Origin: Flavobacterium chryseum
GTDB taxonomy: Bacteria; Bacteroidota; Bacteroidia; Flavobacteriales; Flavobacteriaceae
DNA: 62,350 nt
Assembly (NCBI RefSeq): GCF_004362015.1
Contig: NZ_SNWW01000015.1
Coordinates: forward strand, 1 to 62,350
Direction of reading: 5' to 3'
Shown: one piece after another, positions 17,150 through 25,274 of the stretch
Numbering within the stretch: the stretch's first letter is position 1
Layout: every line of letters starts with the position of its first letter
The notes under the pieces: model-generated
The model's input: only the letters and a program-made list of their open reading frames with translations
The model's database searches: none
What the model was told of the DNA's origin: nothing
Translations under genes and position numbers: made by a program

Positions 17150-17182
17150 GTTCTTATTGCCTAATTTTAAGGCAATAAGAAC
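17150..17182 (+). terminator. Stem-loop between precursor 3 and the second LanB pair
   Basis: A perfect 13-bp stem GTTCTTATTGCCT / AGGCAATAAGAAC with a 7-base loop starts 12 bases after the precursor stop. No T-run follows, so it may stabilise the precursor mRNA 3' end or attenuate rather than fully terminate. The remaining 220 bases up to 17404 show nothing else I can support. Confidence 0.6.
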
Positions 17183-17403
17183 AAATGAACCATTTATAAG
17201 GATAACAACGCTCTACAGCATCAGGATGAATCCTTTTTTATTCCTTAAACTTTCCAAAATAGCAATAAAATTATTTTTAGCATATTTCTCCTTCTATTTT
17301 TATAACCTGTAATATTGAAGTTATAATATCGGCTACAAACAATAAGAAAGTTCCATTTTTCCTAATTATCAAAATCCGGTAAGGTTTTAATCGTTTAAAT
17401 GAA

Positions 17404-17442
17404 ATGAAGCTTGCTGAAAGAATAAGTCAAAAAAAGAAATAA
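17404..17442 (+). CDS. Twelve-codon upstream reading frame coupled to the second LanB
   Basis: ATG at 17404 opens MKLAERISQKKK and stops at TAA 17440-17442, whose last base is the first base of the LanB ATG (TAATG). Such an arrangement can deliver ribosomes to the downstream start. It could equally be chance in A-rich DNA. Confidence 0.3.
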   Translation: MKLAERISQKKK

Positions 17443-19646
17443 TGTCCGATTACAAGATAAAATGTTTTTCAGAATACGTCCTCAGAACGCCCTTATTTCC
17501 ATTATCTGCTTATTTTAAGATAATTGAAAATTATTCCTCTGAAAAGTCTACAGCATTTTATAAAAAACCTGCGGTAAAAGAAGCTTTTAATTTAGCTTCG
17601 CCAGATTTAAAAAAACAATTGGATAAATGGGCTTTAGAAACGTCTTCTCTATCTAACGAAAAAAAAGAATCTCTGGAACTTACCTTTTTAAAATATGCAG
17701 CAAGAATGTCTTCCCGCTGTACACCATTTGGTTTATTCGCCGGATGCTCTGTAGGAAAACTCAATTCTGAAACTGCAATTACAATAGCGTCTCTTGATAA
17801 ACATAAGAGATTTACACAATTTGATATGCAGTATTGGATTGCCATGCTTCAGGATATCGCAAAAAGAGACGAAATTGCACTTCATTTAAAATATTTTCCT
17901 AACTCTTCTATTTACGAAATAGGCGATTTTTATCGATTTATTGAATATAATTATGTCCATGCAAAACGTGAACATCGAATTTCAGCATTACAAAAATCTT
18001 ATTTATTAGACGAAATAGTACTTAAGGCAAAATCAGGAATCACTATAAATGAAATGATTTCATTTTTAGCCGATGATGATGCTGAAACAGAACAAGCAAA
18101 AGCCTTTGTTTTTAAACTAATTGATTTTCAGTTTTTAATTAGTGAATTAGATGCGGTTGTAACCGGAAATGATGAATGGAGAAGAATTACTGACATCTTT
18201 ACTTCTATTGCTTCTTTTAATAAAGAAACAGAATTATTTAAAAGTCTAAAGAAAAAAGTTTCTGATTTAGATCTTACCTTATCTCCTGCAGAAGAACTTT
18301 ACAAAGAAATTAAAGATAGTATCAGTGAGACCGGAGCTGATTATGAGGATAAGTATCTTTTTCAAACTGACTTAAACATCACGACTTTAAAAAACAACTT
18401 AAATAAAAACATTCCTCAAGAAGTGTTGCGCGCAATTCGATTTTTGAATGGTTTTCAGAGAAATAAAGAAAATAAAAATCTGGAGGATTTTAAAAAAGCT
18501 TTCATTCAAAGATATGAATCTAAAGAACTGCCTTTAAACATTGTATTAGATACTGAAACAGGAATAAGCTATTTGCAAAATCATGAAATGAATGACGCTC
18601 ATGAAATATTAGAAAATTTTTCTTTTAAGCCGAAACAAGTAAAGGAAAAAAATCAAATCTGGACTTCGGTTGATTTAATTTTGCAGAAAAAACTCCATCA
18701 TTGTATTTTTAAAGGAGAACAAAATATAGTATTATCTGAAAAAGATTTTCCTGATTTTGATGCTACCTTTAAGAATGCTCCGGTAACGTTTTCAGCAATG
18801 ATTGAACTTTTTGATGAGGAGCAAATTGCCTTAACATCAACTGGAAATGTAAGTGCCGCAAAATTATTAGGCCGTTTTTGTAATAGTAATAACGAAATAC
18901 ATAATCTCACCAAAAAAATTATTCAAAAAGAAGATGAATTTCATCATAATAAAATTTTAGCCGAAATTGTACACATTCCCGAGGCACGAACGGGAAATAT
19001 ATTAAAAAGACCAGTTCTTCGAAAACATGAAATTAGCTATTTATGCAAACCTGGCGTTATTCTGGAAGATAATTTAGATTTAGGAGATTTATACCTATCT
19101 GTAAAATCAAATAGAGTTATTTTACGATCCAAAAAATACAATAAAGAAATAATACCTTGTTTGTCTAACGCGCATAATTTTTCTTCAAGCGGTTCTCTTC
19201 CTATTTATCATTTTTTATGTGACCTTCGTTTACAGGACACCAAGCTAATTCATTCTTTTTATTGGGGGATTTTAGAGTCACAATATGATTTTTTTCCGAG
19301 AGTTCTGTATAATAAAGTTATACTCTCAAAAGCAAAATGGAGAATTAAAAATAGCGAAATAAAACCTTATTGTACTATGGATCAAAATCTTAAAACACAA
19401 GAATTTTTAAAATGGAGATCACAACGAAACATTCCACGATTTGTAAATTGGGTTGATTCTGATAATACTTTATTATTCGATTTTGAATCGTCAGTTTGTA
19501 TCGAATTATTCCTGAAATCGCTTAAACAAAAAGAAGAGTTTTTTCTTGAAGAATTTTTATTTACAGAAAAATCAGTTGTAAAAAACAGTTCTGGAGATCA
19601 TTTTTCGAACCAGATTATTGTATCCTATTACAAAGAAAAAATATAA
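17442..19646 (+). CDS. Split LanB, glutamylation protein, arm 2
   Basis: A paralogue of the 11935-14121 protein: same length class (734 aa), same opening (YVLRTPLFP versus YILRTPYLT) and the signature YAARMSSRCTPFGLFAGCSV. The later conserved block reads HIPEARTGNILKR and VKSNRVILRSKKYNKEI. It should glutamylate Ser/Thr of precursor 3 from Glu-tRNA. Sequence divergence from the arm-1 copy is large, so the two pairs are old paralogues rather than a recent duplication, probably each specific for its own precursor leader. It is followed after 2 bp by its elimination partner. Confidence 0.91.
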   Translation: MSDYKIKCFSEYVLRTPLFPLSAYFKIIENYSSEKSTAFYKKPAVKEAFNLASPDLKKQLDKWALETSSLSNEKKESLELTFLKYAARMSSRCTPFGLFAGCSVGKLNSETAITIASLDKHKRFTQFDMQYWIAMLQDIAKRDEIALHLKYFPNSSIYEIGDFYRFIEYNYVHAKREHRISALQKSYLLDEIVLKAKSGITINEMISFLADDDAETEQAKAFVFKLIDFQFLISELDAVVTGNDEWRRITDIFTSIASFNKETELFKSLKKKVSDLDLTLSPAEELYKEIKDSISETGADYEDKYLFQTDLNITTLKNNLNKNIPQEVLRAIRFLNGFQRNKENKNLEDFKKAFIQRYESKELPLNIVLDTETGISYLQNHEMNDAHEILENFSFKPKQVKEKNQIWTSVDLILQKKLHHCIFKGEQNIVLSEKDFPDFDATFKNAPVTFSAMIELFDEEQIALTSTGNVSAAKLLGRFCNSNNEIHNLTKKIIQKEDEFHHNKILAEIVHIPEARTGNILKRPVLRKHEISYLCKPGVILEDNLDLGDLYLSVKSNRVILRSKKYNKEIIPCLSNAHNFSSSGSLPIYHFLCDLRLQDTKLIHSFYWGILESQYDFFPRVLYNKVILSKAKWRIKNSEIKPYCTMDQNLKTQEFLKWRSQRNIPRFVNWVDSDNTLLFDFESSVCIELFLKSLKQKEEFFLEEFLFTEKSVVKNSSGDHFSNQIIVSYYKEKI

Positions 19647-19648
19647 AA

Positions 19649-20512
19649 ATGCGAAGAGATTTTTGCCTGGGCAGCGAATGGTTGTATTATAAAATTTATA
19701 CAGGTGTAAAGACATCTGATTATATTTTACTAGAAAAATTACAACCCATTATTTCAAGTCTTGAAATTAATAAAATCATACAGAAATGGTTTTTTATTCG
19801 TTATCAAGATCCTGAAGAACATATTCGTATTCGGTTTTTAGTAAAAAACACCAAAAATATAGCTACTATTATTCAAGCTCTTTATCCAATTTTTGAAGAG
19901 CTTTTAGAGCAAAATTTAGTTTGGAATATACAAACCGATACATATAAAAGAGAAATAGAACGATATGGTAAAACTACAATGATCGATTCTGAATTCTTTT
20001 TTTGGAAAGACAGTCAAATGGCTTTGCAATATATTAGAGCTAAACCTGATTTTCTAACACAAGAAACACCGCTGTTATTTAGCTTTTATGCCATTGATTC
20101 CTTTTTAAATTCGTTTCAATTATCGATACAGGAGAAATTATCTTTGATGGATGATTTGCAAAGTTCATTTAAAATAGAATTTAAAACCGACAAGGAACAA
20201 AAAAAGGAAATGTCTAAAAGTTATGCTGCATTATATCCACAAATGAATACTCTTATGACAGCAACTTCAAAAAACATTTTTATAGTAATAACCAGGATTG
20301 TAAATCAAAAATCAAAACAAACAGCTAAAAAAGCTTTAGAAATTAAAATTAAAAACGAAATTCCTTTAGAATCTCTTTTGGCAAGTCATATTCATATGAT
20401 GGTCAACAGGCAGTACACCTCTAAACAGAGAATGTATGAGTTAATTATTTATGATCATTTATTTAAATATTATAAAACTAAAAGTTTTAATACTTCTTCT
20501 GTTTTACTATAG
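19649..20512 (+). CDS. Split LanB, glutamate-elimination protein, arm 2
   Basis: A single-domain SpaB-C/thiopeptide-type protein of 287 aa, paralogous to 11018-11938. It begins LGSEWLYYKIYTGVKTSDY and carries IQKWFFIRYQDPEEHIRIRF and SHIHMMVNRQYTSKQR, all conserved with arm 1. It would remove glutamate from the intermediates made by the partner 2 bp upstream. It is the last gene of arm 2. No LanC, exporter or immunity gene follows, so arm 2 must borrow those from arm 1. Confidence 0.9.
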   Translation: MRRDFCLGSEWLYYKIYTGVKTSDYILLEKLQPIISSLEINKIIQKWFFIRYQDPEEHIRIRFLVKNTKNIATIIQALYPIFEELLEQNLVWNIQTDTYKREIERYGKTTMIDSEFFFWKDSQMALQYIRAKPDFLTQETPLLFSFYAIDSFLNSFQLSIQEKLSLMDDLQSSFKIEFKTDKEQKKEMSKSYAALYPQMNTLMTATSKNIFIVITRIVNQKSKQTAKKALEIKIKNEIPLESLLASHIHMMVNRQYTSKQRMYELIIYDHLFKYYKTKSFNTSSVLL

Positions 20513-20710
20513 TTTTTTTTGAAGAAAATTGTTTCTATGGAATGTAATAGATACTTTTTTTGATACAAAAAGTTAAGACAGTCATATATAAACAAAATTT
20601 CGAATAGTTTTCCTTTTTTTACTTAATTTTACTTTTTTAAAACATGAATTATAGCATTTTAATCAAGTTAAATTTTTTAAAAAGTATTTTTTAGAAAATT
20701 TTGTCTTTTT

Positions 20711-20961
20711 AAGTTTCGTGGCAACATCGTGGCACAATGGTTAAAAAAATTGACAATTGAAGTATAGGCAAGGCTTTAGACGATTGAGTTCGAATCCTGC
20801 TCTCCCCACAAAATGGAGTGGCTACCTTTTTTGCCACAAAAACTTAAGGCGTTTTTTAAAGATATTTCCCCGTATAAGTTTTGTGGCAGAATCGTGCACA
20901 CTCCACTTTGAAAAACTAGAAATTCAGTAAAATCAAGCGTTGACGAGTTTAGGTTCGAAAC
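20711..20961 (+). repeat. Double integration scar C
   Basis: Two successive units of the scar family are present. Unit one has CGTGGCAACATCGTGGCAC (20717-20735) and, 50 bases on, GAGTTCGAATCCTGCTCTCC (20786-20805), a clean tRNA 3' T-loop and acceptor strand. TACCTTTTTTGCCACAAAAA (20823-20842) follows. Unit two has GTGGCAGAATCGTGCACAC (20883-20901) and AGGTTCGAAAC (20951-20961). This lies just beyond the end of arm 2 and mirrors scar B on the other side, so the lanthipeptide locus is framed by related scars. Confidence 0.6.
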
Positions 20962-20997
20962 TTTTAGATACGTTGTTTTTTAGTTTATTTATCAGGA

Positions 20998-21020
20998 GGA
21001 TTCGAGTCCCGTTCCCGCTA
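20998..21020 (+). repeat. tRNA-Gly-like 3' fragment
   Basis: GATTCGAGTCCCGTTCCCGC resembles the T-loop and acceptor strand of a tRNA-Gly but lacks the rest of the gene. The 600 bases that follow contain only an orphan terminator and an IS-end-like hairpin. Confidence 0.5.
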
Positions 21021-21440
21021 AAGTATATACCTATTAAGATTTTACGGTTTCCCATATCTTTTGGAATTATTTAAAATTCATCCTAAATATTAAATAATAA
21101 ACTGGTTATACAAAATACTACATTAATAAATACTATTTGCTATCAGTTTTTATTTGTTCAAAGGAATTAAATGATATAAAAGTTATATTTCTTTTAATAA
21201 CCTTCAACAACTATAACCTTTAAATTAAAAGTAAAATTATCCGGAATTAAAATTTTAGAGCTAAATTATCAACAATTACAAAACTCATTTTACAGAACAC
21301 AAAATACACAGAGTAGTATTAAACCAACAAAACCAATGTAAAACTTGTAATCATTAAAATAAAAAGTCTTTGGCAGATTTAATCCTTTGAAATGACTTTT
21401 ATAAAGAATCCCTAAGTTGTTTTGTACTCCTTAATATTCA

Positions 21441-21471
21441 AAACGGTTCCTTATCAGGAACCGTTTTTTTG
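21441..21471 (+). terminator. Orphan intrinsic terminator
   Basis: Stem AACGGTTCCT / AGGAACCGTT (21442-21451 and 21456-21465) with loop TATC, followed by seven T in total. No intact gene lies upstream on this strand for 900 bases, suggesting that the gene it served has been lost. Confidence 0.7.
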
Positions 21472-21545
21472 TAAAACTGTTGTGCGAAAAACATCGCAAC
21501 GAAGTGTGAACTCATAATTGTATTTGACTTTTATTTCCATAAAAA

Positions 21546-21585
21546 TGCCCCCAAATAGTATCTGACTTTTTGGGGGCAGTTCATG
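21546..21585. repeat. Hairpin resembling a leftover insertion-sequence end
   Basis: TGCCCCCAAA (21546-21555) and TTTGGGGGCA (21569-21578) form a 10-bp stem. Read on the minus strand it gives TGAACTGCCCCCAAAAAGTC, a form common at ends of IS3-like elements. No transposase of that element remains here. Confidence 0.3.
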
Positions 21586-21689
21586 CCTGGCCGTCTCTTT
21601 TTCTATTCAATAATTAAAACTTTATGTTCTTTTTCAGTTCGTTACGTCATTATTTTATAAAAAAAGCTAATCTGCAACACTACCTTTAC

Positions 21690-22463
21690 TTAATAAAAAT
21701 ATTTTATTGTTTGGGTAGTAGATGTTCCATTAGTCTCTGAGATTTTTGTTGATTCTATTGCGTAACCCTTTGCATCATAAGTGATATTATAAACTGATGT
21801 GGTAGTTGTAGATTTAGTGCCTGAAAATGTTACAATAGTTTCTTTAACTAAATTATTAATAGAAGTAGAACTGTAATCCAGTAAAAGTTTGCGTCCTAGA
21901 ACATTGTTATTTGAAGAGTTTTTAGAATCATATTCTTTTGTTGTTAATTCTTTAGGACTGCCATCAGAATAGAAGCTTTCACTTTTTATTAAATTACCGT
22001 CCTTGAAAGTAAATTTTCCTGTATCGTTTTCTTCTTCATATCCATTTGATAATTCAATGAAATATTTTTTATAAGATACAGTGCCGTTCTGGTTATGAGT
22101 GTAAATTATTTTTGCAGCTTCACCATAAGGAGATTTATAATACACAGATTCTAACTTCCCGTTAGAGTAGCTATACTCTCTGACGAGAGTTGTTATTCCT
22201 TTAACATTAATATCCTCAATTTTTGTAATTAAATCCTCTGTATATGTATAATTTGATTTGTTTCCATTTAAGTCACTAAAGCTCACGATTTTATTTTCAT
22301 TATAAATGTATTCTCCTGTATAGGTCGTATTACCATCTTTAGTAATAACATATTTTTTTAATAAAGGTAAGTCTGCCTGACTAGGTGAATCAGTATCGTT
22401 ATCGCTTGAACAAGACGTTAATGTTACTAAAGTAACACTTAATAAATAAAGTAATTTTTTCAT
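21690..22463 (-). CDS. Lipoprotein with repetitive YD-like beta strands, function unknown
   Basis: A 257-aa protein with a lipoprotein signal (lipobox LTSC, Cys18) followed by an Asp/Ser-rich linker. The rest is made of short beta-strand motifs such as GEYIYNENKIVSFSDLNGN and YSYSNGKLESVYY, like the loose repeats of many Flavobacterium cell-surface lipoproteins. No catalytic motif is seen. It stands alone between scar sequences. The plain description is surface lipoprotein of unknown role. Confidence 0.75.
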   Translation of the reverse strand: MKKLLYLLSVTLVTLTSCSSDNDTDSPSQADLPLLKKYVITKDGNTTYTGEYIYNENKIVSFSDLNGNKSNYTYTEDLITKIEDINVKGITTLVREYSYSNGKLESVYYKSPYGEAAKIIYTHNQNGTVSYKKYFIELSNGYEEENDTGKFTFKDGNLIKSESFYSDGSPKELTTKEYDSKNSSNNNVLGRKLLLDYSSTSINNLVKETIVTFSGTKSTTTTSVYNITYDAKGYAIESTKISETNGTSTTQTIKYFY

Positions 22464-22720
22464 TATATTGTTTTTGGTTTTATATTGAATGTTAAATTAA
22501 TAATCTACATTGGATATGCAAACCAAAACTAGAGAAAAAGTTAAGCTATATAATTGGGCTTGAAATTTTTAAATCATCAGTAAAATGGTTCGAAAATTGT
22601 CCCGTCAGGGCTGCAAAAGTGAAGAAAAAGCCGGAAAAATCTAGATTCTCAGTTTTTTTGTGATTCAAAAAATCTTGTTTAATTTAAAAAAGAACACAAA
22701 CTATCAGTATTTTCAGGGAA

Positions 22721-22745
22721 AATTGGTTCGAGTCCCGTTTAGTTC
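22721..22745 (+). repeat. tRNA-like 3' fragment
   Basis: TTGGTTCGAGTCCCGTTTAG carries the tRNA T-loop GGTTCGAGTCCCG in the same form as the fragment at 20998 but without arms. Apart from this, the interval 22464-22825 shows nothing else recognisable. Confidence 0.35.
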
Positions 22746-22824
22746 TTTTGGAGTTCGATTTTGCACCCAACGCCCCGGTTATATTCAAGTTTGAGTTTAG
22801 ACTGAAAAGAGTAAAACTATAATC

Positions 22825-22855
22825 AAAAAAAAACCTGTTCATTGAACAGGGTTTC
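22825..22855 (-). terminator. Terminator of the leucine-rich-repeat lipoprotein gene
   Basis: CCTGTTCA / TGAACAGG stem (22834-22841 and 22843-22850), followed on the minus strand by nine T. It lies about 25 bases after the stop at 22876. Confidence 0.75.
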
Positions 22856-22875
22856 TTTTATCTAAGGGATTCAAA

Positions 22876-23859
22876 TTATAGAACATAAGTCGATGCTCCT
22901 CTATTTGGCCATGAAGTATTTGCTAACGGGAGAAATGATGCGTCAACATGAATAGGAGGTCTTTTCGTGTTTCCTGTAAAATCTTGAATACTTACTAATG
23001 TATTAGCGCCATTTTTGATGCTTAAATCAGTAAGAGTAGTAATAGTAAATGCCCAGATAGATTTAATTTTATTGTTAGAATTAAAATTTAAAGTAACCCA
23101 CTTATTAGATGATACGTTCATTTGCTCAATATTTACAAAAGGGGTAAAATTGAATGAAGTAAGTTGATTTCCTTGAATAAATAATTGGGTAATACCAGTA
23201 TTATTATTAAGATTTAGTGTTGCAAGCTGATTGCCATAACACCACACACCAAATAAAGTTGGTGAACTTGGAAGAACTAAGCTAGTTAATTGGTTAAGGT
23301 GACACCAAACCTGCTGTATTTTTGTATTAGCGGTCAAATTTAAAGTTGTCAATAGGTTTTGCTGACATTCAATCCACTCTAAATTTAGTAACCCTGAAAC
23401 ATTGATAGTTGTCAGATTGTTTTGTGAAACGATTAACTGCTTTAAACCTGTAAATCCATTTATTCCAGTTAAATCAGTGATACCTAAACCTGCAAGGTAC
23501 AATCCGCCTCTTGTAGTGTCTACTTCTACCCATTGATCTCCTGGACTAGCATCTTGCGCAGCTCCCATATTTACTATGGCAGTTCTAAAAGCTGCATCAG
23601 GAACATACGTACTAACAAAGGCTGCAGTTCTTGCAGTACTAGAACCTTTCGATGTTACAGGGTCTGAGGCTACAGATTCTATCGAAGCCATAAAGGCTGG
23701 ATATTTTGCATTTAAATAATCCTGTGGAGTAGGGTTAGGATTAAAAGTTTCTTCTTTTACTGTGCCAGTTGCAGTCGTGGAAGTTGAGCTTTCTGTGTCG
23801 TCATCATTTGAACAGGCTACGAAGTTTAGCGCTAATGCAATTAATAGTAATTTTTTCAT
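22876..23859 (-). CDS. Leucine-rich-repeat surface lipoprotein
   Basis: A 327-aa protein with lipobox VACS (Cys16) and a Thr/Ser-rich linker. A short helical region about 45-110 ends in FRTAIVNMGAAQDASPGDQ, followed by about eight leucine-rich repeats of 20-22 residues from 125 to 290 (LKQLIVSQNNLTTINVSG, IEQMNVSSNKWVTLNFNS). The C-terminus ends NTSWPNRGASTYVL, with no sorting domain seen. Such proteins bind other proteins or glycans at the cell surface; the partner cannot be told. It has its own terminator. Confidence 0.8.
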   Translation of the reverse strand: MKKLLLIALALNFVACSNDDDTESSTSTTATGTVKEETFNPNPTPQDYLNAKYPAFMASIESVASDPVTSKGSSTARTAAFVSTYVPDAAFRTAIVNMGAAQDASPGDQWVEVDTTRGGLYLAGLGITDLTGINGFTGLKQLIVSQNNLTTINVSGLLNLEWIECQQNLLTTLNLTANTKIQQVWCHLNQLTSLVLPSSPTLFGVWCYGNQLATLNLNNNTGITQLFIQGNQLTSFNFTPFVNIEQMNVSSNKWVTLNFNSNNKIKSIWAFTITTLTDLSIKNGANTLVSIQDFTGNTKRPPIHVDASFLPLANTSWPNRGASTYVL

Positions 23860-24064
23860 TTATTTATAATTTTATTAAGTTATTTCCCAAATATATAAAT
23901 TATAACTTATTGTTTTACAAAAACTATAAGAATTTACATAAAAATAATAATGCTATTTCAAGATGTGAAATTATTTCAAAACTTACACCGTGTATTTAAG
24001 AATTTAAAAAAAACTTATAAAACATCTTTTTTTTAATAAATACTTATAAGTTTAAATTTTAAAT

Positions 24065-24978
24065 TGCAGAAAAAATTCGTTTGTTCCTATTGGTCCATCG
24101 AATGAAGCATCATTTGCTGTACCATCGATATTGCCACGCATACAATTCCCTGCAATTGTAGAAACAATTCCTAATGGAGAAATCTTTCTAATATTATTAT
24201 TGTTTAAATCAGCTACAATTAATTGCCAAAATTATCGAAAGAAACATCTCCCGGACCGCCAAAAGTTGCTTCTTTTACGTTTTCATCTTTTTACCAGTTT
24301 CTCCAGTTCCTGCAATTTTTGAAACTATAGCTGAAGTGTAATTTTTCTTATTTTATTATTGTAAATGTCTGCTATATATAAATTGTCATTCAAGTCAATT
24401 GTAATCCTTGGGGATAATTAAAAACTTGAACTTATTCCGGTTCCATCAGTACTACCTTTTATTGCGGTTCCGGCAATTGTTGATACAATAGCTGTTGGAG
24501 TTATTTTTCGTATTCTGTTATTAAATGAGTCAACTACATAAAGATTCTGTGAAGAATCGCAAACTAAACCAATAGGGATATTAAAACTTGCATTTGTTCC
24601 TGTTCCATCTTCAAATTTTTGAACACCACTACCCGCAAAAGTTGTTACAGCTCCTGTAGGAGAAATTTTCCTGATTTGATGGTTGTATACATCTACAACA
24701 TAAATATTTCCCTGAGGATCAATTGCCATTCCTTGAGAAACATTAAAGCTAGCTTGATTTCCTAAACCGTTTTGAGAACCATTTGTTCCATTTCCAGCGA
24801 AAGTGGTTACTTCAGCTACAGAAATGTTTCCACCGGAATTAGAAGGTTTGATTATTCCAATATTATCTCCTAATGTAAAAACATTGGTTAGATTATAAGA
24901 AATATTGGGAGAAATTTGAGCAAAAGATATTTGGTTAGCTAATACAGCTAAAGGAAATAATAGGTAGAGTTTTCTCAT
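24065..24978 (-). pseudogene. Frameshifted NHL-repeat secreted protein
   Basis: The first 186 codons (24978-24418) give a signal peptide (1-20, ending SFAQ) and NHL beta-propeller blades such as NIYVVDVYNHQIRKISPTGAV. The frame then hits a stop, but blades continue in other frames on the same strand. ITIDLNDNLYIADIYNNKIRK follows at once (near 24330-24415), and further eroded copies with IVGTGAGN-like turns reach about 24065. At least three frame changes are needed. The original would have been a much longer secreted propeller protein. It lies in the scar-rich zone near the IS element. Confidence 0.75.
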
Positions 24979-25232
24979 AATTGGGAATTAAACTAATAGA
25001 TAGTAGGGCAATTCAAAATTATATAAAAAAATACTTATAAAAAATTTTATCTGTATCCTAAAATTTTAAAATATATTCTTACATTACAAGTTTGTGTAGA
25101 TTTTAAAATCAAGGTAAAAAATGTTTAATCCGTAGTAGGAGACGCAATTGTAATATTAAAAAGCGGCAAAAAAAAAAATTCTCTTGATTTTGAAATTGAC
25201 TTCTTTTTACAGCAAAATTTTATTGGAATGGA

Positions 25233-25262
25233 TACCTTTTTTGCCACAAAAAGTTTAGTCGG
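25233..25262 (+). repeat. Isolated scar arm
   Basis: TACCTTTTTTGCCACAAAAA (25233-25252) followed by GTTTAGTCGG repeats the arm at 20823-20851. No paired GTGGCA arm is beside it, probably because the IS3-family element inserted just downstream. The rest of 24979-25350 shows nothing I can support. Confidence 0.5.
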
Positions 25263-25274
25263 TTTTATAAAATA

